NCBI RefSeq assembly: GCF_029867415.1
Contig: NC_081181.1
Location: 119,475,888 to 119,539,887, forward strand
Direction of reading: 5' to 3'
DNA from: Vicia villosa
Lineage: Eukaryota > Streptophyta > Magnoliopsida > Fabales > Fabaceae
DNA: 64,000 nt
Shown here: piece after piece, positions 45,325 to 56,834 of the stretch
How positions within the stretch are numbered: position 1 is the stretch's first letter
How the letters are laid out: every line of letters starts with the position of its first letter
The notes under the pieces: model-generated
What the model was told of the DNA's origin: nothing
Database searches by the model: none
The model's input: the letters and a program-made list of their open reading frames with translations, nothing else
Translations under genes and position numbers: made by a program

Positions 45325-46004
45325 TGTCGCGGGCGAAAAATCGTTTTGTTCCTCTTTTTGTGGGATGAGACACATGATGCCTTCTTTGGGCTCGAGTGCT
45401 CAAAAAATGATTTTTCTTTTGTACCGACCAAACTTTTTATTATTTCCAAAGGAGGAAAAGGAAAAAAGCTGCAATAACCTAAAAGTGGGGGGAGAGATCT
45501 TGGGTAAGAGGGTTGGTTATACGAAGGGAAGGTATTAGCACCCAACGTATCTATAGTACTCTATAGGTTTCTTTGCTTTGTTTTTCATTCCATGTTATTG
45601 AGAGGTTCTTGTGAAATAGGTGGGACCTAAGGTGTTTGTTTGATTATGCTCGCAAAGATCATCGCGATCCTCTGCATACATATCCCTTAGAGGGAATCAG
45701 AGCATCTGTAGCTCGGGGTCTACGGGTGCTAAGGTTTGAGTGGTTTGAGAGAGAAGTTTTGCTCGCCAAGGATACGACCTTGTGCCTACGTATTCTCAAA
45801 GGGATGTTGAGAAAGTCAGAGCAATCGTAGTTCCCACTTATGCTAGTGGAAGCAAAGGAAAATAGACAAATGTCGTCTAAATGCTAGATGTATCTAATCT
45901 ATATCATCACATACATCTGTTTGATTTTTGTTTGAAAATCTTTTCATTATAAGCCCTGGGCTGTGCCACTTATGGCGCTTAGAATGATAAAGATGTTTTT
46001 GTTT

Positions 46005-46220
46005 GTTTAACCAGCCTTGTGGCAAAAACTTTCAATGAAGTCAGCCTTGTGACAAAAAGTTTTGATTCATCAGCCAGCCTCGTGGCAAAAGTTTCAATGA
46101 AGTCAGCCTTGTGACAAAAACTTTGATTAATCAGCCAGTATGGTGGCAAAACGGTTTGATTGATTAGCCAGCCTTGTGGCAAAAAGAAATTTGATTGATT
46201 AGCCAGCCTTGTGGCAAAAA
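46005..46220. repeat. About 30-bp tandem repeat in C LTR
   Basis: Seven copies around CAGCCTTGTGGCAAAAAC, alternating with GTGACAAAA variants and GATTGATTAGC spacers. Confidence 0.85.
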
Positions 46221-46324
46221 AAAGTTTGATTGATTGATTGTTTGTGATTATATAGAAGAGATACTCCTATCATAGAGATGAAAAATGTCTAATCTCCTAG
46301 GGTATTTGATTTGGATATTGGGGA

Positions 46325-46620
46325 TGCTTATAAGAAGCCCGTGGGTCCTTGTACGAAGCCCAAGAGGAGGCTATCCGAGGGTCCTTGCATTGTAAGCCCA
46401 AGAGGAGGCTATGGGAGGGACAATCCAGGGTCCTTGCATTGTAAGCCCAAGAGGAGGCTATGGGAGGGTCACTCGTTTGTACAAAGCCCAAGGGGAGGCA
46501 TGGTATAGTTGGTTTGAGCTCTTAGAGCGATTTCACCGGGAAACCATACTCTATGTCCTAACCTAAACTAAGGGAGATTCTTTGCACGAAGCCCAATAGG
46601 AGGCTATGGGGAACCTAGTG
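46325..46620. repeat. About 55-bp tandem repeat in C LTR
   Basis: Five to six imperfect copies of AGCCCAAGAGGAGGCTATGG with GTCCTTGCATTGTA spacers. Confidence 0.85.
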
Positions 46621-47696
46621 TTGTACTAAGTTGAACAAGCACACATATCACACATATGAACAAACATGAACAAGTATGAACAAACATGAACAGGTATGAA
46701 CAATTATATATATGACAAAGTGTGTGTATATAATGGAGTTTATGAAGGAAATATACCTGTAAGCATGATCCATTTGTATACACGGGGCTCGAGACTTATA
46801 CTCGGGGAGAGGTCCACTTGAATTTATTCAAAGCTATGTAAACAGGTATTTACAAAGGGGCTTGGGACTTATACCTACATGGAGGCCCATGGTATTTTTG
46901 GGAAGATTTAAAGAAAACCTTCATTTTTGATTTGTTATTCGAGGTTAAAAATCAAATTGATCGAGATATGTACAAAAGTGTGTGTGTACAATGAAATACC
47001 GAATTTCATGTACAAGAATGGGTATGTACAAAAGGGGCTTGGGACTTATACCTACATGGAGGCCCGTGGTATATTTACAAAACATGGTTGATTGTTTTAT
47101 TTACAGACGCGTCGTTTGAAAAACTGTTTGAAAGTTTTTGTTTTTGAAAGAGTTTTCTGTATAAAGAAAAACTGTAAAAAAGGAAAAAAGGAGTGGGTCT
47201 TATACTCTCTAATATTCGAGAGGCCCCACATCGTTTTGAAAATCAATTGATCAATTAAAAAGATTTAATCAATAGTTTCAAAAAGAAATGGTTTATCGTC
47301 TTTGAAAAGAATCGCGATCGCTTGTTTTAAATCGGTTTGAATTTTGAAAGGAGTCAAATTAATCAAGATAAACAAAAATATTATCTTCAATTAACACTTA
47401 GATGATCAGGGTTTGCTCAAAAAATATTTACAAGTGATTAAGTTTGAAAATCAAATGAAAAATAATATTTAAAAGTATTAAAAATACTTAAAAATAAGTC
47501 ATTTTAAACCTATTTAAAAATGTATCAAATAAATATTTTTTGATGATTTTTTTTGATATTCTTAAAATATATGTGTTAAACAAGAAGTGTGTAAAAAATG
47601 AATGAAAAATGAATTAATTTGATGTGTTAAATAATTAAATGAAGTTGTAAAAGAAAAATGAAAGAAAAATAGTTGTAAAAAAAATGTTTTGGTCCC

Positions 47697-47766
47697 TAAG
47701 GGTGTTGAACCCGTGACCTTATGCTCACCACTCAAAAACTTAGCCAACTGGACCACGCGCGTGGTC
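47697..47766 (-). other. tRNA-like segment in C LTR
   Basis: Minus strand GTGGTCCAGTTGGCTAAG (A-box-like) and GGGTTCAACACCC (B-box-like) about 30 bases on. Not a complete tRNA by eye. Confidence 0.35.
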
Positions 47767-50299
47767 TGTTTAACACTTGCAACGAATTTGTTATATTTTT
47801 GAATCAATTTCTAATTTCAGTTTCAAAATCTGGCGCCAAGAACACATGAACAATTTGAATTTGAAAATTCTGAAAACTGGATTGTTTTGATCAAGTGAAT
47901 AGCCTATCTTGCTCGATTTTCCACAAGGAACATGATGGTACCATTTAATTTCATTTATTTTCACTCTAAGATCATTAATTTTCTGATGAACATGAAGAAC
48001 CCTAATTCTATGATTCAATCTGAAATCGTGTATGTGCAAGATAAATAGCAATTGATTGAGGGTTAATGATCCTCATGTGTGCAGAAATGAGATGGTATGT
48101 TCATATTTCATTCATGATGCATGATTCATAGAGTTTGAAGTTCAAGTAGCTTACCTTCAAAAACGGCAAAAGTGAGAATCGAATTCTGCAGATGGGGAGT
48201 TCCAGTTGTTGTTTCTTGATCTGAACACCTTCAGTGGACCTTATGGAACATGTTTGGATGCCTGGAACAATTTGAAAACCTCTTGATCAATCCATGGTAC
48301 TCGATCTGCAGTATGGTTCAAGTGAGGATCAAGCTTAGTGATTTTGGTGTTTCAGATCATGTATGATGGTTGGAACAGTTCATATGAAGTATATGGATGA
48401 TGTTTAGAAGGTTAGTTTGGACAGAATTTGCTTGGTATGGATTTTGGCATGATAAGGTTAGTGTTATGCATATTTGGAGGTGAGATGATGATTCTGAGTT
48501 TTGGGATGATTTGAGGTGTGTGAATGGTTCCAACACATCATATATGATGTTTATGAGATGTTAGAATCATTACTTTGGCCAGAACTTCAAGGGTTTGGAG
48601 GTTGGGATTTCTTCCTCCTTGAAACTTAAGAAACTTGCAATTCAAGAAAGAAAGAGAAAACCTATCTTTTGTGAGGTTTTGGTGTGATTTGAAGAGTGAT
48701 TTGGACCTCTATTTATAGGCCAAGAGTTCTGAACTCAGAACTTTGCAAGTTGCCCAAAGAATGGTGATTTGGCATTTGGAGATAGAAAGGAATCTTGCCA
48801 TTAAATGCATATGGTTAAAAGTGACTTAACCATGGTTATTTCTCTAAGCTTCTTATCTATTTCCTATCTGATCCCAAACCAGAAAAATATCTTCAATTAT
48901 TGCCTCTATGCATCATTATTTGGATCATTTGGCAAATTGGCTCATAACTTAGTGAAAATGGCATGAAATTTCAAGTGAAAAGTTCACTAATGTCAAAATT
49001 CAAAACCATAGCTACACTTCAAATTTTTTCATGCTCTTGGACATTTTGGAAAGCTCATATTACACACTTCAAAACCCTAGTTGAAAGTTTCTTCAAGATC
49101 TTTAAGGAAGTGGGTGAAAAAGATCCATGAACTTTGAAGAAAATGAAGTTTTAAGTGAAATTTTCCAAAGATGCCAACTTTGAAGTTCCATATCTCTTAA
49201 ATGGTTGATCTTATGGAAAAAATTTAAATGTGTCAAAGTTGTTTATTGGATCAAAATCTACAACTTTCATGTTGGAAGTTTTTTTCAGTTTGTAGGTGAA
49301 ATTTTGAGAAATTCCCTTCCAAAGTTTGGAAAAAACCATGAAAAACACTTAGAAATTTTTCTAAGTATGAAAAGTCAAACTTTGACTTTTTGATTCTTGA
49401 TTGATTTTCTTGATTTTTCTTGATCAAATGACTTCATATATCATATATTGATGATTCAAAACTTCAAAAGTCATGGTTGACCAAAATTCCCAAAAGTCAA
49501 AGGTGTTCTTGTACAGTTGACTTTTTCAGACGAATCGCGTTTTTGGAGATTTCAAATGAAACAGGCTATCCTCACCAAATGAATGGTATGAATGGATCAT
49601 ATTGAAGCATTAGAGGTTATTGAGCCATGTTTTGAGTTGTAGCATCATTTCCTGATTAAAAAGTCAGTTGTTCAGTGAATTAGGTCAAAAACCCTAATTG
49701 TCGACCAGATGAAATTGATGACTATAGGTCTTGAATTGAGATGTAATTTCCATTGGATTTTGTCATAGGGATTATTTGAGGATGATTGAAACTTTTGATT
49801 GACTTCCTGGGGATTTTTAGGGTTTCCCAAATGTGATCCCTGATTTCAGTCCCTGATAGTTCAAAACCCTTATCTGATGATTTGAATTTTCACTGTTGAT
49901 CAATCCTTGTGTAGGAGATGTTCTGAGTCAATGGATTAGGTCAAAATGATGCATTTGGGGTCTTGAGGTCATGTCCCAAGTCATTAGATCAAATTCTGAG
50001 CAAAAGTCAGGAGTATGCTATCTTCAGTCAAAACCCTAATTTGATTAGTTTAGAGCCTTTGAGATTGTTGAAATGAATCTCTGAGGACCAAATGTTGATT
50101 ATTGATGAAGATAATTCTTTTGAGATGAAGGTAGAACAAAACCCTAATTGATTGTTACTTGTACTAATGAGTGATTTCTTGATTAAACCCTGCTGAGTCA
50201 CAAGTAGCAAACACAAACTATGCAATTTGTTAGAGATGCAAATGATGCATATGCAGATGATATGAGGTGGTATCTTAGGTCAAAAATTGGGGTATGACA

Positions 50300-52364
50300 G
50301 ATGCCCCTATTTAAGTTTCTTCAACCTGAGACATGAAGATTGAAAATCTTCGTTTTGATAGGGTGGAAGAGACTTAAATATCAGAAGACGCAAATTTTGG
50401 ACCTAAGATACCAAAATTGCGAATGATACAAGGATATCTTTACCGAGGGAATATAAAAACTGACTCCGCTGGGGAAAAGAGGTTGGGAAGGATGTCTCAA
50501 TCCGTTTTAGGAAGAGAATCCGTTTTTTCTTTTCGGGAAAGCAAGTGTATGCTTCACCGGAGAATGATAGCTTTGTAAGAAAAGCTTACCTATCGACATT
50601 ACCGACTATCAGCACAGGGATAGACTTGTTTAATAATGCGAAGGTGAAAGGTATGAAACTGTATTACCGACTATCAGCATGGTGATAGACTTGACATGGT
50701 AAAAGAGTTTCAAAGGTTCGGTTAATATTACCGACTATCAGCATGGTGATAGACATGTTTAATAATATAACCAGAACAAAAGGTTACCGACTACCAGCCT
50801 TGTGATAGTGGTTTTGAAGACATGATCAATTATCAGCCAAGTGATAAAATGATCCTGGAGACTTTGCTAGGGAAATTACTGGTTATTCAGCCTTGTGAAC
50901 AGTAATAAGGCCCTGATTTGTCAAATGGTCTTCATGATTGATTTCCTAGAGAGGAAATTTTTGAAAGAAACATAAACTGCTCAGATGACGAGGCGATTGT
51001 TTATGGTTCTATTTTTCACGACTCTGTTTGAGGAATCGGAATTTGAATCTTTGGTAAAGACAGGGTTCTAACCAAGAATGAATTGGAAAGAGACAGTCAA
51101 ACAGGACTTTGTACCCATGAGGAATGAACTCGAATGGGTATTTTCTCCTTTGTTTTGAGAGGAGAAACTAAAGAAACCTTCTTCCACGAGGAATGATCTC
51201 AGTGGGGAACTGGAGAAAGAACATGTTCTTTTTGCTTATGGGTGACAATCTACTGGAGAGATGACACGCCCGTACCTGTTTATTTTCTTCTTTTTTTCTT
51301 TTCTTCTTTTTTTTTCTTTTCCTTTTTTTTTGGGATAGATATATCCTAAACAAGTGATTTTGAGGCAAACATTGAAAAATGCAAGAATGCATAAATGATG
51401 CAAATATGTATGAATGATGAATGTCATGAATGTAGCATGCATGCTGACGAAACTGACAGACAATGAAGTATATACTGGAGAAGGACCAACGTCGCAATAC
51501 AACCAGATACTTGGCAAATGTTCTTCAACACGGTGTAGATAACACAAGTGATGAATGGTGTTGCGTGCTTTAAACTTCTCTGGGGAAGATAATCATTTTT
51601 CCTTATTGAGATGGAAGAACCTTTTCACTGGAGATAGAAAATCTTCGTTACTGGGGATAAAAGACCTTCTTCACTGGGGATAGAAGAGCTTCTTCACTGG
51701 GGATAGAAGAGCTTCTCCCATCATAATCTTTGATTCATCCTATGGAGATAGCTGTTGATTGTTCCTTCTGTTGTTCACAACTCAAAGGAAAGTTTCGCTT
51801 TTATTTTGAAAAAGTGAAGTAAATTCATTTAAAACTTCTTTTTTTTTTTGTTTTTTCAAAAGTGAATAACACAATTAAAGCGTCATTTTGCAAGCTAAAA
51901 GAAATTAGAGAATGCAAACAAATGGGCACAAGGCTCAAATTTATTTAATAGGATGGTAATCAGCTAAAGGCGTGATTCCATGGAGTATTTACAAAAGTTG
52001 GAAATGGTAATTATGCGGAAAAGGCTACATTGAAAGCAATAACCACTATTTCCCCTAACAACTTTGAGTTCCAACTGTGCTTGTCGCTTCCGATTGGTGA
52101 TGATTTGATTGAAGATCCTTTGATGAAAAAGACTCCTCAGGTGACGAAGTACGGACTGATGCAGTTACTTTGTCATTAATCCCTAATTTTTGCCTAGATT
52201 GCCCTTTCAGGTTTTCAATCTACCAGGATGAATTCTTTTCTGTTTATTGTCTCTAATTTTTGCCTGGACCGCCCTTTCAGGTTTTCAGTCCACCGAGACG
52301 CTCATTTTTGCCTAAGTCGCCCTTTGCGGGTTTTCGACTTACCGAGCTGTTCTTTTGTAATTTT
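50300..52364 (-). other. 3' UTR of element C
   Basis: Noncoding between pol and the LTR. Contains tandem phrases ATTACCGACTATCAGCATGG (50600-50830, about five copies), CTTCACTGGGGATAGAAGA (51612-51720, three to four copies) and TTTTTGCCT..GCCCTTTCAGGTTTTC (52190-52345, three divergent copies). A polypurine-rich AAATAGGGGCATC (50312-50300) ends it. Confidence 0.75.
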
Positions 52365-55300
52365 TTAGACAAAGTATTTCTTGACTGCATCAGCATTCAC
52401 AGGATATGGGAGTTCATCACCATCCATGGTTGCAAGAGTCATGGCGCCGCCAGAAAATGTTCTTTTGACAACATACGGGCCTTCGTAATTAGGAGACCAT
52501 TTGCCCCTAGAATCTGGTTGAAAAGACAAGATCTTTTTAAGCACGAGGTCGCCTTCCTGAAATTCACGAGGTCGAACCTTTTTGTTGAAGGCTTGTTTCA
52601 TCCTTGCTTGGTATAATTGTCCATGGCATAGAGCAGTCATACGTTTTTCTTCGATTAAGTTCAACTGATCGTATCTGCTTTGACACCATTCAGCCTCTGA
52701 TAACTTAGTTTCCATGAGGACTCTCATTGACGGGATTTCAACTTCTACGGGGAGCACAGCTTCCATGCCGTATACTAGAGAAAAGGGAGTTTCCCCTGTT
52801 GAAGTACGCACTGAAGTACGGTACCCATGTAAAGCAAATGGCAGCATTTCATGCCAGTCTTTGTAAGTGACGACCATTTTCTGGACGATCTTCTTTATGT
52901 TCTTGTTGGCGGCTTCGACGGCGCCGTTCATTTTTGGCCTGTAAGGAGAAGAGTTATGATGCTCAATCTTGAATTCCTCACATAATTCTTTCATCATCTT
53001 GTTGTTCAAGTTCGAACCATTGTCTGTAATGATCTTGCTGGGAACACCATATCGGCAAATGATGTTATTCTTGATAAACCTCACAACCACTTGTCTTGTA
53101 ACATTGGCGTAAGATGCTGCTTCGACCCATTTGGTGAAGTAATCAATAGCTACCAAGATGAAACGATGACCGTTTGAAGCTTTCGGTTCGATCATTCCAA
53201 TCATGTCGATACCCCACATGGAGAAAGGCCACGGAGATGAGAGAACGTTGAGTAGAGTCGGTGGCACATGGATCTTATCTGCGTAGATCTGGCACTTGTG
53301 ACATCTCTTCACGTGTTTATAACAGTCAGATTCCATTGTCAACCAATAGTATCCAGCTCTTAACATTTTCTTGGACATTGCATGCCCATTTGAATGAGTT
53401 CCAAAGGACCCTTCATGCACTTCATGCATTAACATGTCTGCTTCGTGTCTGACCACGCATCTGAGCAAAACCATGTCGAAATTTCTTTTGTATAGCACAT
53501 CTCCGTTCAGGAAGAAACTGCCAGAAAGTCTCCTTAGAGTTTTCTTATCTTTGTTTGATGCCCCAAGTGGGTACTCTTGAGTTTGAAGGAAGCGTTTGAT
53601 GTCGTGGAACCACGGTTTATCATCGATGACTGCTTCAGTTGCAAACACATAAGCGGGCCTTTCAAGGCGCGTGATTCTGACTGTAGGCATATCATTCCAA
53701 TGATTGACTTTGAACATGGAAGATAGAGTAGCCAAAGCGTCTGCCATTCGATTCTGATCTCGAGGTATATGATGCAATTCAACCTTGTTGAAGAAAGTCA
53801 ACAGACGTCTTGCATAATCTCTGTAAGGAATCAAACCAGGGTGGTAAGTTTCCCACTTGTTTTTGATTTGGTTGATCACAAGGGCTGAATCTCCATATAT
53901 GTCTAGGATTTTGATCCTTAAGTCAATGGCTTCTTCGAGACCCATGATACAAGCTTCATATTCTGCGATGTTGTTGGTGCAATCAAATAGTAATCTGGCG
54001 GAGAACGGGATATGAGTACCCTTGGGAGTGATGATGATTGCCCCAATTCCATTGCCAAAAGCGTTTACTGCTCCATCAAAAATTAGGCCCCATCTTGATC
54101 CAGGATCAGGACCTTCTTCAGGTAACGGCTCGTCACAATCTTTCATCTTCAAGTACAAGACATCTTCATCAGGAAAGTCAATCTTGAGAGATTGATATTC
54201 ATTAATTGGTTGATGCGCCAAATGATCGGCGAGAATGCTTCCTTTGACCGCTTTTTGAGCATGGTATTCAATGTCATACTCAGATAACAGCATTTGCCAC
54301 CGGGCAATCCTTCCTGTTAAGGCAGGCTTTTCAAAGACATACTTGATCGGATCCATTTTGGAGATTAACCAAGTAGTATTGTTGATCATGTATTGGCGGA
54401 GACGTTTTGAAGCCCAAGCCAAAGCACAGCATGTTTTTTCGAGCATGGAGTAACGAGACTCACAATCTGTGAATTTCTTACTCAAGTAATAGATGGCATG
54501 CTCCTTCTTACCGGTTTCATCTTGCTGTCCAAGCATACAGCCCATGGATTCTTCTAACACGGTAAGGTACATGATTAGTGGTCTTCCTTCAACTGGAGGA
54601 ATCAATATTGGTGGTTCTAACAGGTACTCTTTGATACTATCGAACGCTTTCTGGCAATCTTCAGTCCATACAACCCCTTGATCTTTGCGGAGAAGCTTGA
54701 AAATTGGCCCACAAGTAGCAGTCATTTGAGAGATAAACCTGGAGATATAGTTCAATCGTCCGAGAAATCCTCTTACTTGTTTTTCAGTGTTTGGTGCAGG
54801 CATCTCTTGAATAGCTCTGACTTTGTCGGGATCTACTTCAATACCTCTTTGGCTGACAATGAAACCCAAGAGTTTTCCAGATCTAACCCCAAAAGTACAT
54901 TTGTTAGGATTCAAGCGAAGCTGATATTTCCTTAGTCGTTGAAACAACTTCAAAAGGTATTCAATATGTTCTTCTTCTGTGTTGGACTTGGCTATCATGT
55001 CGTCCACATAAACTTCTATTTCTTTATGCATCATGTCATGAAAGAGAGTAGTCATTGCCCTTTGGTAAGTTGCGCCGGCATTCTTTAATCCAAACGGCAT
55101 CACTTTGTAGCAAAAGGTACCCCATGGGGTGATGAAAGATGTCTTCTCCATGTCTTCGGGAGCCATCTTGATCTGATTATAACCGGAGAAACCATCCATG
55201 AAGGAAAAGACGTTGAATTTAGCAGTGTTATCAACCAGCATGTCGATATGCGGTAATGGAAAGTCATCTTTTGGACTGGCCTTGTTCAGGTCACGGTAGT

Positions 55301-55830
55301 CAACACACATTCTGACTTTGCCATCTTTCTTCGGAACTGGCACTATGTTAGCCAACCATTGAGGATACTCAGAGGTGACAAGAAAACCTGCGTCGAGTTG
55401 CTTTTGAACTTCCACTTTGATCTTGTTAGCCATATCAGGGTGAGTCCTTCGCAATTTCTGCTTAACCGGCGGACATTCTGGCTTCAATGGCAAGTAATGC
55501 TGAACAATATTGGTATCCAACCCAGGCATGTCTTGGTAGGACCAGGCAAACACGTCAACATATTCTTTGAGAAGGTCTGTCAACTTACTCTTGACATCAG
55601 CATCAAGCAGCGATCCAATGGTCACTTCTTTTTTGTCTTCTTCAGAACCCAAGTTGATCTTTTCTAAAGGCTCTTTGTGAGGCAGAATGGCTCTTTCCTC
55701 GTGCTTAAGTAATCGAGAGATCTCGTCCGGGATCTCCTCTTCTTCCTCTTCTTCGGCTTCGAACACAGGAAACTCAAAGTTGGGAGAGGGCATAGGGTTA
55801 TTGCATTCAATGGGTTTATCAATAGTAAAT
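52365..55830 (-). CDS. pol: Ogre pol: RT, RNase H, aRNase H, integrase (element C)
   Basis: Intact frame of 1157 codons counted from an ATG at 55838 that lies in the intron end. RT has FMDGFSGYNQI (Asp215) and YVDD (277-280). The linked RNase H (about 408-545) lacks its usual first Asp. A second, archaeal-like RNase H follows with Asp588, Glu626, Asp650 and Asp700, as in Tat elements. Integrase has a zinc site (His805, His808, Cys846, Cys849) and the DDE triad Asp878, Asp939, Glu975, then a C-terminal domain (about 1085-1157). These activities copy element RNA and insert the DNA into the genome. Gag and most of the protease are missing beyond D, so this locus alone cannot transpose. Confidence 0.93.
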
Positions 55831-56194
55831 CTGCACATGTGATTTATATCTATTTCAGAAAATTTATGAATGCAAGAGTGTATGCAGATTTTTTTTTGAA
55901 AAAGTTTTTTTATTTTTTTTTATTTTGGTTTTTTAGGATTACCATTTCCAGAAAAAAAGCAAAAAATAAAACATATAATGTAGGGAATTCAAAATGACAC
56001 TTTATTTATGATTCATTTTTGAAACAAAGCCCTAAACACAAACTCATTTGTCTTGGGCAGGACAAAGAGGGAAACTTTTAAAACAAAGCCCTATACACAA
56101 AGTTATTTGGGCGGAACATTTAAAAGCAAAGCCCTATAAAACATCTCTCTGCTTTGGGCAAGGCAGGAGGTCAAAATAACAGCGAGGTGATTAC
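55831..56194 (-). other. Putative Ogre PRO-RT intron, element C
   Basis: Starts GTAATC immediately after RRSK and ends ATGTGCAG before the RT exon; 364 nt, rich in A/T. Matches the layout in element A. Confidence 0.6.
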
Positions 56195-56834
56195 TTTGAG
56201 CGGCGAACAACATTCGGAACGTCGACAGCTTTCCAATAGCAACGAACTCCTCTGTGTATTATGTATTCAGGAAAATTCTCCTCAGAATTATCTTCAGTAT
56301 TGACATTGACCGCTGGTCGAGCAGGATTTGAAGGTCCTGGTTTGTCACCCTTGTTCTTTGTAGAATTGAAACGGTCTTCTTCTACTTCTTGAAGAGCATA
56401 AGACGAGTCACAATCTTCAGAATTTTCAGGATGTATTTCCCAGTCTTCAGGATGAAGCGACTCATTGTCAGCGACACTTTCCGAGTCAACTGCGGGACCA
56501 TCTTCCCCTTCATCTTCAAAAATGGCATTTATGTGATAATAACCATCTTCAGGATTGTTAATCTTGGTAGATGCATTAAATCCGAAATCTTCAGTAGTTT
56601 CAGGTTGCTGAGAAAATTGACAGGGCTGATAAGCCTCTTCTGGTTGACTATTGCATTCAAAGGAATCTCCCCATCCAGTTGGTCGAATATCTTCAATCGC
56701 AATCTTTGAACTTTCAGGCGCAGTATATTTCACCATATAATCAAATTTTCCACTTGGTTGTCCCAAGGTGTCCCAGATTTCTGCAGGAACAGGCTCAGTT
56801 TCTTTGCCTTTGGATTTCTCTGAAGGAGGATATG
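56195..56834 (-). CDS. Gag-pro C-terminal tail of element C (partial)
   Basis: About 213 codons open from the D insertion point to the intron donor. Acidic, with PPSEKSKGKE, GQPSGKFDYMVKYTAPESSK and a closing EYIIHRGVRCYWKAVDVP. It corresponds in position to the segment after the protease in element A (2811-3104) but shows little similarity to it. No catalytic motif. Its 5' end is removed by element D; the ATG at 56847 lies in D's sequence and is chance. Confidence 0.6.

Larger units (their letters stand above)
45325..50299 (-). repeat. 3' LTR of element C
   Basis: Starts TGTCATACCCCAATTTTT at 50299 after AAATAGGGGCATC. Lower limit is uncertain; the best guess is TGTCGCGGGCG at 45325. A TATA box CTATAAAT lies at 48711-48718 (minus), the R/U5 stem-loop at 45519-45550, and a tRNA-like segment at 47697-47766. 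Two internal tandem repeats sit at 46005-46220 and 46325-46620. Confidence 0.7.
45325..56834 (-). mobile_element. Ogre/Tat element C
   Basis: Minus-strand element with gag-pro tail (56834-56195), intron (56194-55831), complete pol (55830-52365), minisatellite-bearing 3' UTR, polypurine tract (about 50312-50300) and 3' LTR (50299 to about 45325). Its upstream half is cut off by element D at 56835. It is the only element here with undamaged RT, RNase H and integrase. Confidence 0.85.
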
